A stretch of 64,000 nucleotides of DNA from Streptomyces roseus (GCF_001044425.1 NZ_LFML01000119.1:1-64000); one strand, 5' to 3'. Counted from the stretch's first letter, positions 51,308-60,298 are shown. Numbers and translations: made by a program. The notes: generated by a model from the letters alone, not told the origin.

Positions 51308-52591
51308 TCAGCCTCCGATCGCTAGGAGCGAGACCCACAGAGCCACCACCGAGAGCAGCAGGGCGGCGGGCACCGAGAGCAGGCCGAGCCGGGTGAACTC
51401 GCCCAGTTCCACATCGGTGTCGTGCTCGTGCACGATACGCCGCCACAGCAGGGTGGCCAGGGAACCGGCGTAGGTGAGGTTCGGGCCGATGTTGACGCCG
51501 AGGAGTACCGCCAGTACGGCGCCCGGGCCGGTGGGGGCGGTCAGCGGGAGCAGCACCAGGACGGCGGGCAGGTTGTTGATGACATTGGCCAGTACGGCCG
51601 CCAGTGCCGCGATGGCGAGGAGGGCCGGGAGGTCGCTGCCCGCGGGAACCAGATGGCCCAGGGCGTCGGCGAGGCCGTTGTCGACCACCGCGCGCACCAC
51701 GATCCCCAGGGCCAGTACGAAGGCGCAGAACGGGAGCGCGGCGGCCCGGGCCACGGCCGTGGGCGTGGTCCGGCGCCGGGCCAGCGCGCGAACCGCGAGG
51801 ACGGCCGCGCCGGCCGCCGCGGCCCAGGCCGGGTTGACGCCGAACGCGGAGGTCACCACGAAGCCCGCCAGGGTACCCGCGACGGTGAGCAGGGCGAACA
51901 GCGGCAGTTCGCGGGGCTCGTCGGCGGCCGGCGCCTCGGCGCCCGCGTCCAGGTCGGTGGTGAAGAAGCGGCGGATCACCACGTACTCGGCGCCGATCGC
52001 GACCAGCCAGGGCAGCGCCATGAGGGCCGCGAAGCGGGTGAAGGTCAGGCCGCTCGCGGCGAAGGCCAGCAGGTTGGTGAGGTTGGAGACCGGCAGCAGC
52101 AGCGAGGCGGTGTTCGACAGGTGGGTGCAGGCGTACACGTGGGGCTTGGCGCGCGCGCCCAGCCGGGCGGCGGTGGCGAACACCACCGGGGTCAGCAGCA
52201 CCACCGTGGCGTCCAGACTCAGCACGGCGGTGATCAGCGAGGCCGTGACGAACACGAGCACGAGCAGGCGCCGCGGTCGGCCGGCCGCGCGCCGGGCCAT
52301 CCAGGCACCGCAGGCCTGGAACAGCCCCTCGTCGTCACACAGCTGGGCCAGGACGAGGACGGCCGCGAGGAACCCGATGACGGGGCCCAGCCGGGCGGCC
52401 TCCTCCGCCGCGTGATCGAGGGAGATCGCACCGGTGGCGATGACCACCCCGGCCGCGGGGACGGCCACGACCGCCTCCGGCCAGCCCCACGGCCGGATCA
52501 CCGCACAGGCCAGCACGGCCAGGAGCAGGGTGACGGAGAGTCCTTCTGCGAGCGAGGTGTTCAGGGTCAGGGCCTTTCGGGACGGGGACAC
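51308..52591 (-). CDS. ArsB/SLC13-type permease
   Basis: A 427-residue membrane protein with about eleven helices. LCDDEGLFQACGAWMARRA, SLDATVVLLTPVVFATA and THLSNTASLLLPVSNLTNLLAF mark the ArsB/NhaD/citrate (IT) superfamily; NVINNLPAVLVLLPL near the end is the second pore motif. It may export arsenite or move anions; no ars genes are near, so the substrate is open. The GTG at 52591 has a weak ribosome site; the start is uncertain by a few codons. Confidence 0.85.
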   Translation of the reverse strand: MSPSRKALTLNTSLAEGLSVTLLLAVLACAVIRPWGWPEAVVAVPAAGVVIATGAISLDHAAEEAARLGPVIGFLAAVLVLAQLCDDEGLFQACGAWMARRAAGRPRRLLVLVFVTASLITAVLSLDATVVLLTPVVFATAARLGARAKPHVYACTHLSNTASLLLPVSNLTNLLAFAASGLTFTRFAALMALPWLVAIGAEYVVIRRFFTTDLDAGAEAPAADEPRELPLFALLTVAGTLAGFVVTSAFGVNPAWAAAAGAAVLAVRALARRRTTPTAVARAAALPFCAFVLALGIVVRAVVDNGLADALGHLVPAGSDLPALLAIAALAAVLANVINNLPAVLVLLPLTAPTGPGAVLAVLLGVNIGPNLTYAGSLATLLWRRIVHEHDTDVELGEFTRLGLLSVPAALLLSVVALWVSLLAIGG

Positions 52592-52833
52592 CCCGGCGCG
52601 GCGGGACCGGCCGGGACTGCGGACATGACCCGCGAGGCACGGGCCCGGTGCCGGGCCTCGGGATACGGCTTCACCAGCACATCTTCGCCGACGCCGGCGC
52701 CGCGCTCCCGCCCGGACACCAGGAAGCGGCCGTGGAGGCCGGCCGCCACACCGGGGAGCCGGCCGGCGGGGCCGGTCGGGCGCACCGCTAGAGTCGGCCG
52801 GAGATGAAGAGCCTTGATCCGGGGGGATTTGGC

Positions 52834-54141
52834 ATGTCGGCAGCGGACGCGACGCCCATCGTCTTCGTACACGGAACGCGGTTCAGCGCCGCCCAGTGGA
52901 GCCCGCAACTCGCCGCGCTCCGCGAAGAGTTCCCCGTAACGGCCGTCGACCTGCCGGGGCACGGAGCCCGCTCCGGCCAACCCTGGAGCCTGAAGGCGGC
53001 AACGGAGATCATCGGCGCGGCGGTGGAATCGCTCGACCGGGGCCCCGCCCTGGTCGTCGGACACTCCCTGGGCGGATACGCCGCGCTGGAGTTCGCGCGG
53101 CACCGGCCGCGGGAACTGCGCGGTCTCGTCCTCGCGGGGGCCAGCGCGGCGACCGGCGGCGTGTGGGCGTTGCCGTACCGGGGGCTGGCGAGGCTCGTCC
53201 CGCGCGTATCCGCGCAGCGGCTGACCCGGTGGAACGACCGGTTCCTGCGCCGGCTCTACCCGCCCGAAGTGGTCGGGGCGACGATCCGTACCGGCTACGC
53301 CTTCCACACCCTGCCGGCCGCCTGGGGCGACGTGCTCGGCCGTTTCGACGCGAGCGCGATGCGGCACGTGGCCGCCCCGGTCCTCATCCTGAACGGGGAG
53401 AAGGACATCGTCTTCCGGGCCGGCGAGCGGGAATTCGCCCGCGCGCACCCGAACGCCCGCATCGAGTTGATCCCCAGGGCCCGCCACCTGGCGAACTTCG
53501 ACGCACCGGACGCCTTCACCGACGCCGTCCGCCGCTTCGCCCGTCAGCTGCCCGCCCACAGCCGACCCGGCGCCGCCGGCGGGGACTCCGCCGTCCGGCC
53601 CATCAAGGGAACCGGCCGTGACGCCGAAAAGGATCGAGCGGAGTCGTCCCACCCCCGAGATCCGGAACGGCCCCGCGCCCCACGCCGCCCTCATGACGGC
53701 GGCCCCCGCATCCGGCCGCCGACACCCGGAGGAGATCCCGCATGCGCGTCTACGCGCCCACGACCGCCGTCGCCACCGCCGCGCTCCTCCTCGCCACGCT
53801 CACCGGTGCGCCGCCCGCCGCGGCGGACGGGGGCCCCGACAGCGGACCGCGGGTCAAGGTGTCCCACGGCGACCCGTACGCGGACTGCACCATCGGGGCG
53901 GTGTCCCCCGACAGCGTCGTGTACCCGGGCACCGAGGTCGAGCCGTACCTGTCCGTCGATCCGCGCGACACGAAGCGCGTGGTCACCGTGTTCCAGCAGG
54001 ACCGCTGGAGCGACGGCGGCGCCCGCGGCCTGTCGGCCGCCTGGACGACGGACGGCCGTACCTTCCACCGCAGCACGCTCCCCTTCAGCCTGTGCGCCCC
54101 GGGCGGCGCCGACTTCGAACGGGCCACCGACCCCTGGGTGA
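52834..54141 (+). CDS. Alpha/beta hydrolase with a long out-of-family extension
   Basis: Residues 1-245 are a complete small alpha/beta hydrolase: oxyanion loop VHGTRFSAAQW, nucleophile Ser78 in VVGHSLGGYAAL, acid Asp191 in NGEKDIVF and His218 in ARHLANF. The frame has no stop there and continues for 190 residues of Arg/Pro-rich sequence, overlapping the next gene by 400 nt. A TGA in the neighbouring frame at 53619-53621 suggests that one base was lost or gained near 53570-53615 and that the ancestral protein had about 260 residues. The ATG at 52834 has GGGGGGA upstream; an ATG at 52804 is less likely. Substrate unknown. Confidence 0.82.
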   Translation: MSAADATPIVFVHGTRFSAAQWSPQLAALREEFPVTAVDLPGHGARSGQPWSLKAATEIIGAAVESLDRGPALVVGHSLGGYAALEFARHRPRELRGLVLAGASAATGGVWALPYRGLARLVPRVSAQRLTRWNDRFLRRLYPPEVVGATIRTGYAFHTLPAAWGDVLGRFDASAMRHVAAPVLILNGEKDIVFRAGEREFARAHPNARIELIPRARHLANFDAPDAFTDAVRRFARQLPAHSRPGAAGGDSAVRPIKGTGRDAEKDRAESSHPRDPERPRAPRRPHDGGPRIRPPTPGGDPACASTRPRPPSPPPRSSSPRSPVRRPPRRTGAPTADRGSRCPTATRTRTAPSGRCPPTASCTRAPRSSRTCPSIRATRSAWSPCSSRTAGATAAPAACRPPGRRTAVPSTAARSPSACAPRAAPTSNGPPTPG

Positions 54142-55214
54142 GCACCGGACCGGACGGCCTCGTCTACGCGAGCGGCGAGGGCGTCGACTTCACCAAGAGC
54201 ACGCGGACCGGCCTCCTGGCCGTCACCTCCCGCGACGGCGGCCGCACCTGGCGGAACCTCACCACCACGCACGTCGACGAGCAGCCCTTCTTCAACGACA
54301 AGCCCTCGATCACCGCCGACCCGACCCGCAGGGGCACCGCCTACCAGGTCTGGAACCGCCTCGACAACGACCCGCCCGGCCCCAGCGGCATCGACGGCCC
54401 CGGCTACATCTCCGTGACCCGGAACGGCGGCCGCACCTGGAGCGAGGCCCGGCCCTTCGTCGACACCAGCGCCGTACCCAACACGCAGACCATCGGCCAC
54501 CTGATCGTCGTCGACCCGAGCACCGGCACCCTGTACGACTTCTTCGACACGATCACCTTCGCCGACGACCTGAGCACCGTCCTCGAAGCCCACTACGCGA
54601 TGGTCACCTCCACCGATGCCGGAGAGACCTGGAGCGCCCCGGTCACGGTGGTCCGGGACAGCGCCGTACCGGAGGTGGACCCCAACGCCCCCACCAAACT
54701 GCTGCGCGCCGCGTCCACCCTGCCCAGCCCGGCCGTCGACCCGAAGACGGGCACGCTGTACATGGCCTACGAGGGCGCGGACTTCTCCGGCGGCGCGTTC
54801 GACTCGGTCCAGCTGGTGCGCTCCACCGACGGCGGCCGTACCTGGGGCGCCCCCGAGCTGATCAGCCCGAAGGGCGTACCGGCCTTCTCCCCGTCGGTCG
54901 CGGTCGACGAGCGGGGCACGCTCGCGCTCACCTACTACGACCTGCGCCACCTCGAACCGGGTGACACCACCACCCTCCCCACCGCCTACCAGCTGGCCAC
55001 GCTGCCGCACGGAAACACGGAGCAGCGGACCGAGCGGCAGATCTCGCGGATCTTCGACTGGCTGCAAGCGCCGTACGCCGGGGGCTACTTCCTCGGTGAC
55101 TACCAAGGCCTGGTGGCGGACGGCGAGGGAGTGCGGGCGGTGCTGACCGAGACCCACTCCGGCGCGCCACGGAACCGTACGGACGTGTACACCGTCAGTC
55201 TCCCCACCCGCTGA
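53742..55214 (+). CDS. Secreted sialidase-like BNR-repeat protein
   Basis: A 490-residue secreted protein. The signal peptide (VYAPTTAVATAALLLATLTGAPPAAA) is followed by a six-bladed propeller with Asp boxes: TTDGRTF, SRDGGRTW, TRNGGRTW, STDAGETW, STDGGRTW. A Tyr and Arg/Glu in the last third (GGYFLGDYQGLVADG) suit a sialidase-like active site, but the N-terminal Arg-Ile-Pro motif of true sialidases is not seen, so I call it sialidase-like or a BNR glycan-binding protein. GGAGGAGA lies 7 nt before the ATG. Confidence 0.85.
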   Translation: MRVYAPTTAVATAALLLATLTGAPPAAADGGPDSGPRVKVSHGDPYADCTIGAVSPDSVVYPGTEVEPYLSVDPRDTKRVVTVFQQDRWSDGGARGLSAAWTTDGRTFHRSTLPFSLCAPGGADFERATDPWVSTGPDGLVYASGEGVDFTKSTRTGLLAVTSRDGGRTWRNLTTTHVDEQPFFNDKPSITADPTRRGTAYQVWNRLDNDPPGPSGIDGPGYISVTRNGGRTWSEARPFVDTSAVPNTQTIGHLIVVDPSTGTLYDFFDTITFADDLSTVLEAHYAMVTSTDAGETWSAPVTVVRDSAVPEVDPNAPTKLLRAASTLPSPAVDPKTGTLYMAYEGADFSGGAFDSVQLVRSTDGGRTWGAPELISPKGVPAFSPSVAVDERGTLALTYYDLRHLEPGDTTTLPTAYQLATLPHGNTEQRTERQISRIFDWLQAPYAGGYFLGDYQGLVADGEGVRAVLTETHSGAPRNRTDVYTVSLPTR

Positions 55215-55257
55215 CAGCGCGGGTCTCGCGCGGGAGGCGGCGTCAGCTCGCCCGCAC

Positions 55258-55274
55258 GGGGGCACAGTGCCCCC
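55258..55274. terminator. Terminator between sialidase-like and WYL genes
   Basis: GGGGGC and GCCCCC pair around a 5-nt loop in the gap between two convergent genes. Confidence 0.5.
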
Positions 55275-55325
55275 CGGGGACCGGCGCGACGCCGGTGCGT
55301 GGAGGTGCACGCCCTTGCTCGGCCG

Positions 55326-56315
55326 TCATTGACGTCGGGCCGATTCCGCCAGCCGCGCGGCGAATCGGGCGACCAGCTCGCGGAGTTCGCCGGGGCGTTC
55401 GATGACGAAGGGGCGGTCGAGCGAGGCGAGTACGGCGGGCAGCCAATCGAGCCGCTCCACCCGCATGCCGACGCGGCACCAAGGCCCGGGCGCCGAATCA
55501 GGGGCGCCCTCGGACGGCAACTCCTCCACGATCGCGATGCCGGCGGGAAGCCGGGATCGGACGTACTCGGCCGTCCCCTGGACCCGCACGCTCACCTCGT
55601 GCCGGTGTGGAGCCGAGGCGATCCCCGACAGCACGCGTTCCGCCGGGTCGAACCCGGCGGGCGGATCGAAGGCCCCGGGCAGCACCCGCGCTTCGGCGAT
55701 GCGGTCCAGCCGGAAGGTGCGGTCCTCGCCGACCGCGGGGTCACCGCCCGTCACGTACCACCTGCCGGAGTGGGCGACGAGCCCGTACGGGTGCAGCGTG
55801 CGTTCGCTGGGCCGTCCGTCGGCGGCGGTGTAACGGATCGAGACCGGCCGGTGATGGCGGACCGCGTCGGCGATCGGGAGGAGGACGGAGCTCTCCGGAA
55901 CGACCGACGTGGTGGGCGGATCGGTGAAGGCGAGGGAACCGAGCACGGCGTCGAGTCGCCCGCCGAGCCGTTCCGGCAGGACCCGTCGGATCTTGGCGGC
56001 TGCCGTCTCGCCCGCCGAGCCCGTGGCCGCCGTCAGACCGGCCCGCCGGCCGGCGAGCAGGCCGAGCAGTACGGCGAGTGCTTCGTCGTCAGTGAGCATG
56101 AGCGGAGGCATGCGGTATCCGGAGGCGATCCGGTAGCCGCCGTGGCGGCCGCGTACCGATTCGACGGGGACGTCGAGGTCGAGGAGGTGATCGGCGTACC
56201 GCCGCACCGTGCGCTCGTCGACTTCGAGCCGGGCCGCGAGTTCGCCGACGGTCCGCAGGCCGCCGGATTGCAGGAGCTCAAGGAGCATCAGCACGCGCGA
56301 GACGGGTCGGGACAT
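55326..56315 (-). CDS. YafY-family WYL-domain regulator
   Basis: A 329-residue regulator: winged HTH (LLQSGGLRTVGELAARLEVDERTVRRYADHLLDLDVPVESVRGRHGGYRIA), WYL domain (PVSIRYTAADGRPSERTLHPYGLVAHSGRWYVTGGDP) and WCX tail. The ATG at 56315 is chosen over the GTG seven codons upstream because GGGAG lies before it. Divergent from a VOC gene; the shared region has a clear inverted repeat. Confidence 0.92.
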   Translation of the reverse strand: MSRPVSRVLMLLELLQSGGLRTVGELAARLEVDERTVRRYADHLLDLDVPVESVRGRHGGYRIASGYRMPPLMLTDDEALAVLLGLLAGRRAGLTAATGSAGETAAAKIRRVLPERLGGRLDAVLGSLAFTDPPTTSVVPESSVLLPIADAVRHHRPVSIRYTAADGRPSERTLHPYGLVAHSGRWYVTGGDPAVGEDRTFRLDRIAEARVLPGAFDPPAGFDPAERVLSGIASAPHRHEVSVRVQGTAEYVRSRLPAGIAIVEELPSEGAPDSAPGPWCRVGMRVERLDWLPAVLASLDRPFVIERPGELRELVARFAARLAESARRQ

Positions 56316-56334
56316 GCCCACAAGTCTCCCGCAC

Positions 56335-56359
56335 ATACCGGGCGGATCCTGTCCGGTAT
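56335..56359. promoter_or_regulatory. Operator between WYL regulator and VOC gene
   Basis: ATACCGG and CCGGTAT, perfect 7-bp arms around an 11-nt centre containing GGATCC. It lies 20 nt upstream of the WYL start and 47 nt upstream of the VOC start, the usual place for a YafY-type autoregulator site. Confidence 0.6.
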
Positions 56360-56405
56360 CCGCTCTAGCGTGAGGTCATCACCACCACACGTCTGGAGAG
56401 ACCCC

Positions 56406-56804
56406 ATGGACTTCGTCTCGATCCGCATCATCACGGGCGACGTCGCCCGCCTCGTCGACTTCTACGAGCGCGCCACCGCAGTGGCGGCGAACTGGTCCAC
56501 CGAGGACTTCGCCGAACTGAGGACCCCCTCGGCCACCCTCGCCATCGCCGGAACCCGAACCGTTCCCCTCTTCGCGCCCGGCGCCGCCCGGCCGGCCGAG
56601 AACCGCAGCGTCATCATCGAGTTCCTGGTCGACGACGTCGACCAGGTGCACCGGAATCTGACCGACTCCGTCGAAGAATTCGTCCAGACGCCCACCACGA
56701 TGCCCTGGGGCAACCGCTCGCTTCTCCTGCGGGACCCCGACGGCAACCTCGTCAACTTCTTCACACCCGTCACTCCGGCCGCCCTGGCGAAGTTCGCCCG
56801 CTGA
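56406..56804 (+). CDS. VOC family protein (glyoxalase fold)
   Basis: A 132-residue protein: MDFVSIRIITGDVARLVDFYERATAV opens module 1 and LLLRDPDGNLVNFFTPVTPAAL closes module 2. Metal residues are not conserved, as in the binding-only VOC proteins that often stand beside YafY regulators. GGAGAGACCCC precedes the ATG. Predicted target of the divergent WYL protein. Confidence 0.9.
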   Translation: MDFVSIRIITGDVARLVDFYERATAVAANWSTEDFAELRTPSATLAIAGTRTVPLFAPGAARPAENRSVIIEFLVDDVDQVHRNLTDSVEEFVQTPTTMPWGNRSLLLRDPDGNLVNFFTPVTPAALAKFAR

Positions 56805-56903
56805 CCGCGCACCGCCGCGCCGACGGCCGTCGCGGGTGCATGGGATCCGGCGGCAGGGGCACGAGGACGGTGAGCAGCGTCCGAGGTTCAGGAGGTGGAA
56901 GCG

Positions 56904-57074
56904 GTGCACCGTACAAAGGTGTTGGACTCCTTTCCCGCCGGTGACCCCTACGGCAGTTGGCCCGCCGAGGAGTACGCGGCCCGGTGCCGGGAGCGGGGCC
57001 AGGGGGCGACCGTCGTGATGGACCTCGACAGGGACGCCTTCCTCGTCGTGGCGCTCGACACGGACGGCTCGTGA
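56904..57074 (+). CDS. Small hypothetical protein (56 residues)
   Basis: A short gene starting GTG at 56904 with GGAGGTGG 5 nt upstream, ending TGA at 57072-57074. The product (MHRTKVLDSFPAGDPYGSWP then AEEYAARCRERG...VVMDLDRDAFLVVALDTDGS) is acidic and compact, with two predicted strands at the end. No family recognised. It is convergent with the TetR gene, 6 nt apart. Confidence 0.55.
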   Translation: MHRTKVLDSFPAGDPYGSWPAEEYAARCRERGQGATVVMDLDRDAFLVVALDTDGS

Positions 57075-57080
57075 AGCCCC

Positions 57081-57752
57081 TCAGCTCTCGCGGTGCGGTC
57101 CGAGGTCGTGGAGCACGGCCGTCAGGTCCTGCGCGGTCAGGGCCGGGCCGGGCAGCCGGGTGGCCGGGCGGGGCCCGGCCCGCAGGCCGTCCAGGAACAG
57201 GCCCAGCTGCCGGCGCCAGGCGTGCGGCGGCCCGGCGGCCGCGAGCGACGGGACGGTGCGGCCGAGCGTGGCCAGGCTCAGGAGCAGGTCCTCGACGGTG
57301 ACGTCGGAGCGCATCGTGCCGTCCCGCTGGGCCCGCTCCATCAGCAGGGCGATCGTCTCGTGGTTGTGGGCGTGGACGGCGTCCAGTGAGGTCACGCCCT
57401 CGATGGCCGTGGTCATCAGGTCGTTCGCGCTGCGGTCGGCGGCCAGCACCGTGAAGACCGCCTCCAGGTAGCCGGCCAGCCCCGTCCAGGCGTCCGCCGC
57501 GCCGCGGGCTTCCTCCCCGGCGTCGACGGTCCCCTGGAGGGAGTTCCGGAAGACGGCGTCGATCAGGGCGGCCCGGGTGGGGAAGTGCCGGTAGAGGGTG
57601 GCGTTCCCGACGCCGGCCCGGCGGGCGATCTCGTCGAGCGGAGCTTCCAGCCCCTGGGCGGCGAAGGCCTCGCGCGCGGCGGCCAGGAGCAGTTCGCGGT
57701 TGCGCCGCGCGTCACGCCGTACCGGCGCGGGCCGTTCCGTGGCCGGGGTCAA
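57081..57752 (-). CDS. TetR-family transcriptional regulator
   Basis: A 223-residue regulator. The HTH is RELLLAAAREAFAAQGLEAPLDEIARRAGVGNATLYRHFPTRAALIDAVF, typical TetR_N; the ligand domain follows with no close family match. The TTG at 57752 overlaps the P450 stop codon (TTGA) and has GAGGAG 6 nt before it, so it is translated together with the P450 gene and probably controls it. Confidence 0.9.
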   Translation of the reverse strand: MTPATERPAPVRRDARRNRELLLAAAREAFAAQGLEAPLDEIARRAGVGNATLYRHFPTRAALIDAVFRNSLQGTVDAGEEARGAADAWTGLAGYLEAVFTVLAADRSANDLMTTAIEGVTSLDAVHAHNHETIALLMERAQRDGTMRSDVTVEDLLLSLATLGRTVPSLAAAGPPHAWRRQLGLFLDGLRAGPRPATRLPGPALTAQDLTAVLHDLGPHRES

Positions 57753-59065
57753 TGTCCGCTCCTCGGGTCGCCGGTGACCTGCGTACGGGAGGGTGCGCGT
57801 CGGCGCATCCGTACCGGGGATCCTCGTCCGGTACGGATGCTAGCGCCACCAGGGCCGGTGTCACGCGGGCAGGTGCGCCGACAGCGCACGGGCAGGGCGG
57901 CCACCCCCCTGAGCATGGCGCCCGGGCGGCGTTCGAGGGACTCGGGGACGGCGTCCAGGGCGAGGTCCGGCAGCCGCCGCAGGAGGGTCCGCAGGGCGGT
58001 CCTTCCTTCGAGGCGCGCGAGCGGGGCGCCCAGGCAGTGGTGGATGCCGTGGCCGAACGCGAGGTGTCCCTGGACGGGGCGCCGGATGTCGAAGCGGTCG
58101 GGGTCGGGGAAGTGCCCGGGGTCGCGGGAGGCGGCGGCCAGGGAGAGCATCACGCTGTCTCCCGCCGGGATGCGCACCCCGGCGATCTCCACGGGCTCGG
58201 CGGCGTGCCGGAAGGCCGCGGCGGTGACGGGGCCGTCGTAGCGGAGCGCCTCCTCGACGGCGCCGTTGGTCAGGTGGGGGTCGGCGCGCAGGGCGGCGAG
58301 CTGGTCGGGGTGGCGCAGCAGGGCCAGGACCGCGCTGGAGATGAGGTTGACGGTGGTCTCGTGTCCCGCGACGAGCAGGAGGAAGGCCATGCCGAGCAGT
58401 TCCTCGGGGGAGAGCCCGCCCGGCTCGCCGGAGGCCGGCACCAGGGCGCTCATCAGGTCCGTGCCGGGGTCGCCGGCCTTGGCGGCGATGAGGGCGGCGA
58501 AGTACGCGCTCATCTCGCCGGCGGCGGCGCCGGCCGCGGCGGGGGAGGAGGGCGCCACGAGCTCGGTCGACCAGGAGTGGAAGTGGTGCTGGTCGGTGAG
58601 GGGGACGCCGAGCAGTTCGCAGATGACGGTGAGGGGCAGCGGAAGGGCGTAGCCGGCGACGAGGTCGGCGGCGCCGGCCGGCGGGAGGGCGTCGAGGAGC
58701 CCGTCGGCGATCCGCTGGACGCGCGGGCGCATCGCCTCGACGCGCCCGGGGGTGAACTCGCGTGCCACGAGAGCGCGTAGACGGGTGTGCTGGGGCGCGT
58801 CGGTCTGCAGCATGTTCAGCCCGATGGCGTTGCCGCCGTCGCTCTGCCATGTCGCGGAGTGCCGTATGTCGTTGCGCAGCCGGGGGTCCGTCAGGGCGGC
58901 GCGCACCTCGTCGCGTCCGAGGACGAGCCATACGTCTCCGCTGCCGGGCACGTGGACGCGGTGGACAAGTCCCCTGGCGCGCAGGGCCGCGTAGACGGAG
59001 TACGGGTCGGTGGTGAAGTCGACTCCCTCGGGGGCGAGTTCGTCGAGCGTCGGTGCGGCGGGCAT
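57749..59065 (-). CDS. Cytochrome P450
   Basis: A 438-residue bacterial P450: I-helix AGHETTVNLI near residue 245, ExxR in EEALRYDGP near 285, PxxF region DPDRFDIRRP near 330, and the heme loop FGHGIHHCLGAPLARLE with Cys about 355. It needs a separate ferredoxin and reductase; none is adjacent. The last 40 residues (RRTCPRDTGPGGAS...) extend past the usual end. GGAAGGGA lies before the ATG. It may modify a small hydrophobic compound; no linked biosynthetic genes are seen except the coupled TetR regulator. Confidence 0.93.
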   Translation of the reverse strand: MPAAPTLDELAPEGVDFTTDPYSVYAALRARGLVHRVHVPGSGDVWLVLGRDEVRAALTDPRLRNDIRHSATWQSDGGNAIGLNMLQTDAPQHTRLRALVAREFTPGRVEAMRPRVQRIADGLLDALPPAGAADLVAGYALPLPLTVICELLGVPLTDQHHFHSWSTELVAPSSPAAAGAAAGEMSAYFAALIAAKAGDPGTDLMSALVPASGEPGGLSPEELLGMAFLLLVAGHETTVNLISSAVLALLRHPDQLAALRADPHLTNGAVEEALRYDGPVTAAAFRHAAEPVEIAGVRIPAGDSVMLSLAAASRDPGHFPDPDRFDIRRPVQGHLAFGHGIHHCLGAPLARLEGRTALRTLLRRLPDLALDAVPESLERRPGAMLRGVAALPVRCRRTCPRDTGPGGASIRTGRGSPVRMRRRAPSRTQVTGDPRSGH

Positions 59066-59190
59066 GGTGGTTCCCTTCCAGCTCGAAGTAAACGGGGACT
59101 ACTCCCCGTTTCATCGTGCGGGAACGCTACCGCACGAACCGGGAAGTCGGCTGCCCGGCCCGGGGGAGTGCGCGCCCCACGCCATCCGGC

Positions 59191-59238
59191 CGCGCAGCCA
59201 ACGAAAACCCTTTGCGCGCAGCCATCGAAAACCCTTTG
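59191..59238. repeat. 24-bp tandem repeat upstream of the hydrolase
   Basis: Two head-to-tail copies (59191-59214, 59215-59238), each with the block CGAAAACCCTTTG, differing at one base. They lie 126 nt from the P450 start and 65 nt upstream of the mini-ORF. Direct repeats of one helical-turn multiple (24 nt) suggest a binding site for a regulator or sigma factor. Confidence 0.75.
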
Positions 59239-59302
59239 GCGGGCCGCGGCGAGCCCTGTTAACCTCCGGGAGACCGTGCGAGAGAACGAGGAGGTGGTAC
59301 CC

Positions 59303-59356
59303 GTGAACGCAGTTTCGACATGGGTGCTCCCCTCCGGGGTCACGGTCGGGCGATAG
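59303..59356 (+). CDS. Mini-ORF (17 residues) before the hydrolase, possible leader peptide
   Basis: GTG start with GAGGTGG 6 nt upstream, product MNAVSTWVLPSGVTVGR, stop TAG 46 nt before the hydrolase start. The good ribosome site and position suggest a leader peptide or small protein; no sequence feature confirms function. Confidence 0.35.
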   Translation: MNAVSTWVLPSGVTVGR

Positions 59357-59401
59357 GTCGTCCGGGAGCGCCGTCCAACAGCCCTCCCGAAAGGCACGAC
59401 C

Positions 59402-60127
59402 GTGCACTTCACTTCCGAACAGCGCCTCGACGACGGTGTCCTCGAGCGCGAATTCACCCTCGGCGAGATCCCCGGCACCCTGTGGACGCCCGAGTCCGCC
59501 GACCCGGCCCCGCTGGTCCTGATGTCCCACAACAACGGCCTGCCCAAGGCGGACCCCCGGCTGGTGGCACGGGCCCGGTACACCGCGGCGCATGGCTACG
59601 CGGTGGCCACCATCGACGCCGCCGGGTGCGGTGACCGTCCCCGTTCCGCCGCCGACGAGCAGGCCCGTGCCGATCTGCGGCGGGCGATGCAGGCCGGTGA
59701 GCCGGTCGACGAGATCTTCGAGTCCCTCATCGGCCCTCTGGTCGAGAACGCGGTCCCGGAATGGCGGGCCACTCTCGACGCCCTTCTCGAACAGCCCGGG
59801 ATCGGCGGGCCGGTCGGGTACTCCGGAGGGTGGACGGCCCTCGGTATCCGGCTGGCGGTGGCCGAGCCGCGTATCGCCGCCGCGGGCTTCTTCGCGGGCG
59901 GGTTCGTGCCCCGTGCCCAGCGCGAGGAAGCCCGGCAGGTCACCGTTCCGCTGCTGTTCCTGCTGCAGTGGGACGACGAGGGCAACCCGCGGCAGCGGGC
60001 CCTGGACCTGTTCGACGCCTTCGGCAGCAAGGAGAAGACCTTGCACGCCAACCTGGGCGGGCACACCGGCACCCCGTGGTTCGAGCTGGAGGACGGGTGC
60101 CGGTTCCTGGACCGCCACCTGAAGTGA
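59402..60127 (+). CDS. Dienelactone-hydrolase-like alpha/beta hydrolase
   Basis: A 241-residue hydrolase. VLMSHNNGLPKADP takes the oxyanion position, the nucleophile is Ser in PVGYSGGWTALGIRLAVAEP near residue 143, an Asp follows in LLQWDDEGNP and the His is in GGHTGTPWFELEDGCRF. It resembles the dienelactone hydrolase/acetyl-xylan group. The GTG at 59402 follows GAAAGG. Terminator hairpin 52 nt after the stop. Confidence 0.88.
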   Translation: MHFTSEQRLDDGVLEREFTLGEIPGTLWTPESADPAPLVLMSHNNGLPKADPRLVARARYTAAHGYAVATIDAAGCGDRPRSAADEQARADLRRAMQAGEPVDEIFESLIGPLVENAVPEWRATLDALLEQPGIGGPVGYSGGWTALGIRLAVAEPRIAAAGFFAGGFVPRAQREEARQVTVPLLFLLQWDDEGNPRQRALDLFDAFGSKEKTLHANLGGHTGTPWFELEDGCRFLDRHLK

Positions 60128-60178
60128 GGCGGGGCCGTCTGCCGGGCGCAGGACGGTAGGACGGCGCTGCCGCACCAC

Positions 60179-60213
60179 CGCTCCGAGCGGCCGGTTACTC
60201 GCCGCTCGGAGCG
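60179..60213. terminator. Bidirectional terminator, 13-bp stem
   Basis: CGCTCCGAGCGGC and its exact complement flank a 9-nt loop in the gap between the convergent hydrolase and oxidoreductase genes. Confidence 0.8.
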
Positions 60214-60298
60214 AGCCGGGGGCCGCCCGGCCGCCCGCGACGGGAGTGCCCCCATCCCGGCCTCGGGCCCCTCAGGTCCCGGGACCGGGCCCCGGCAC

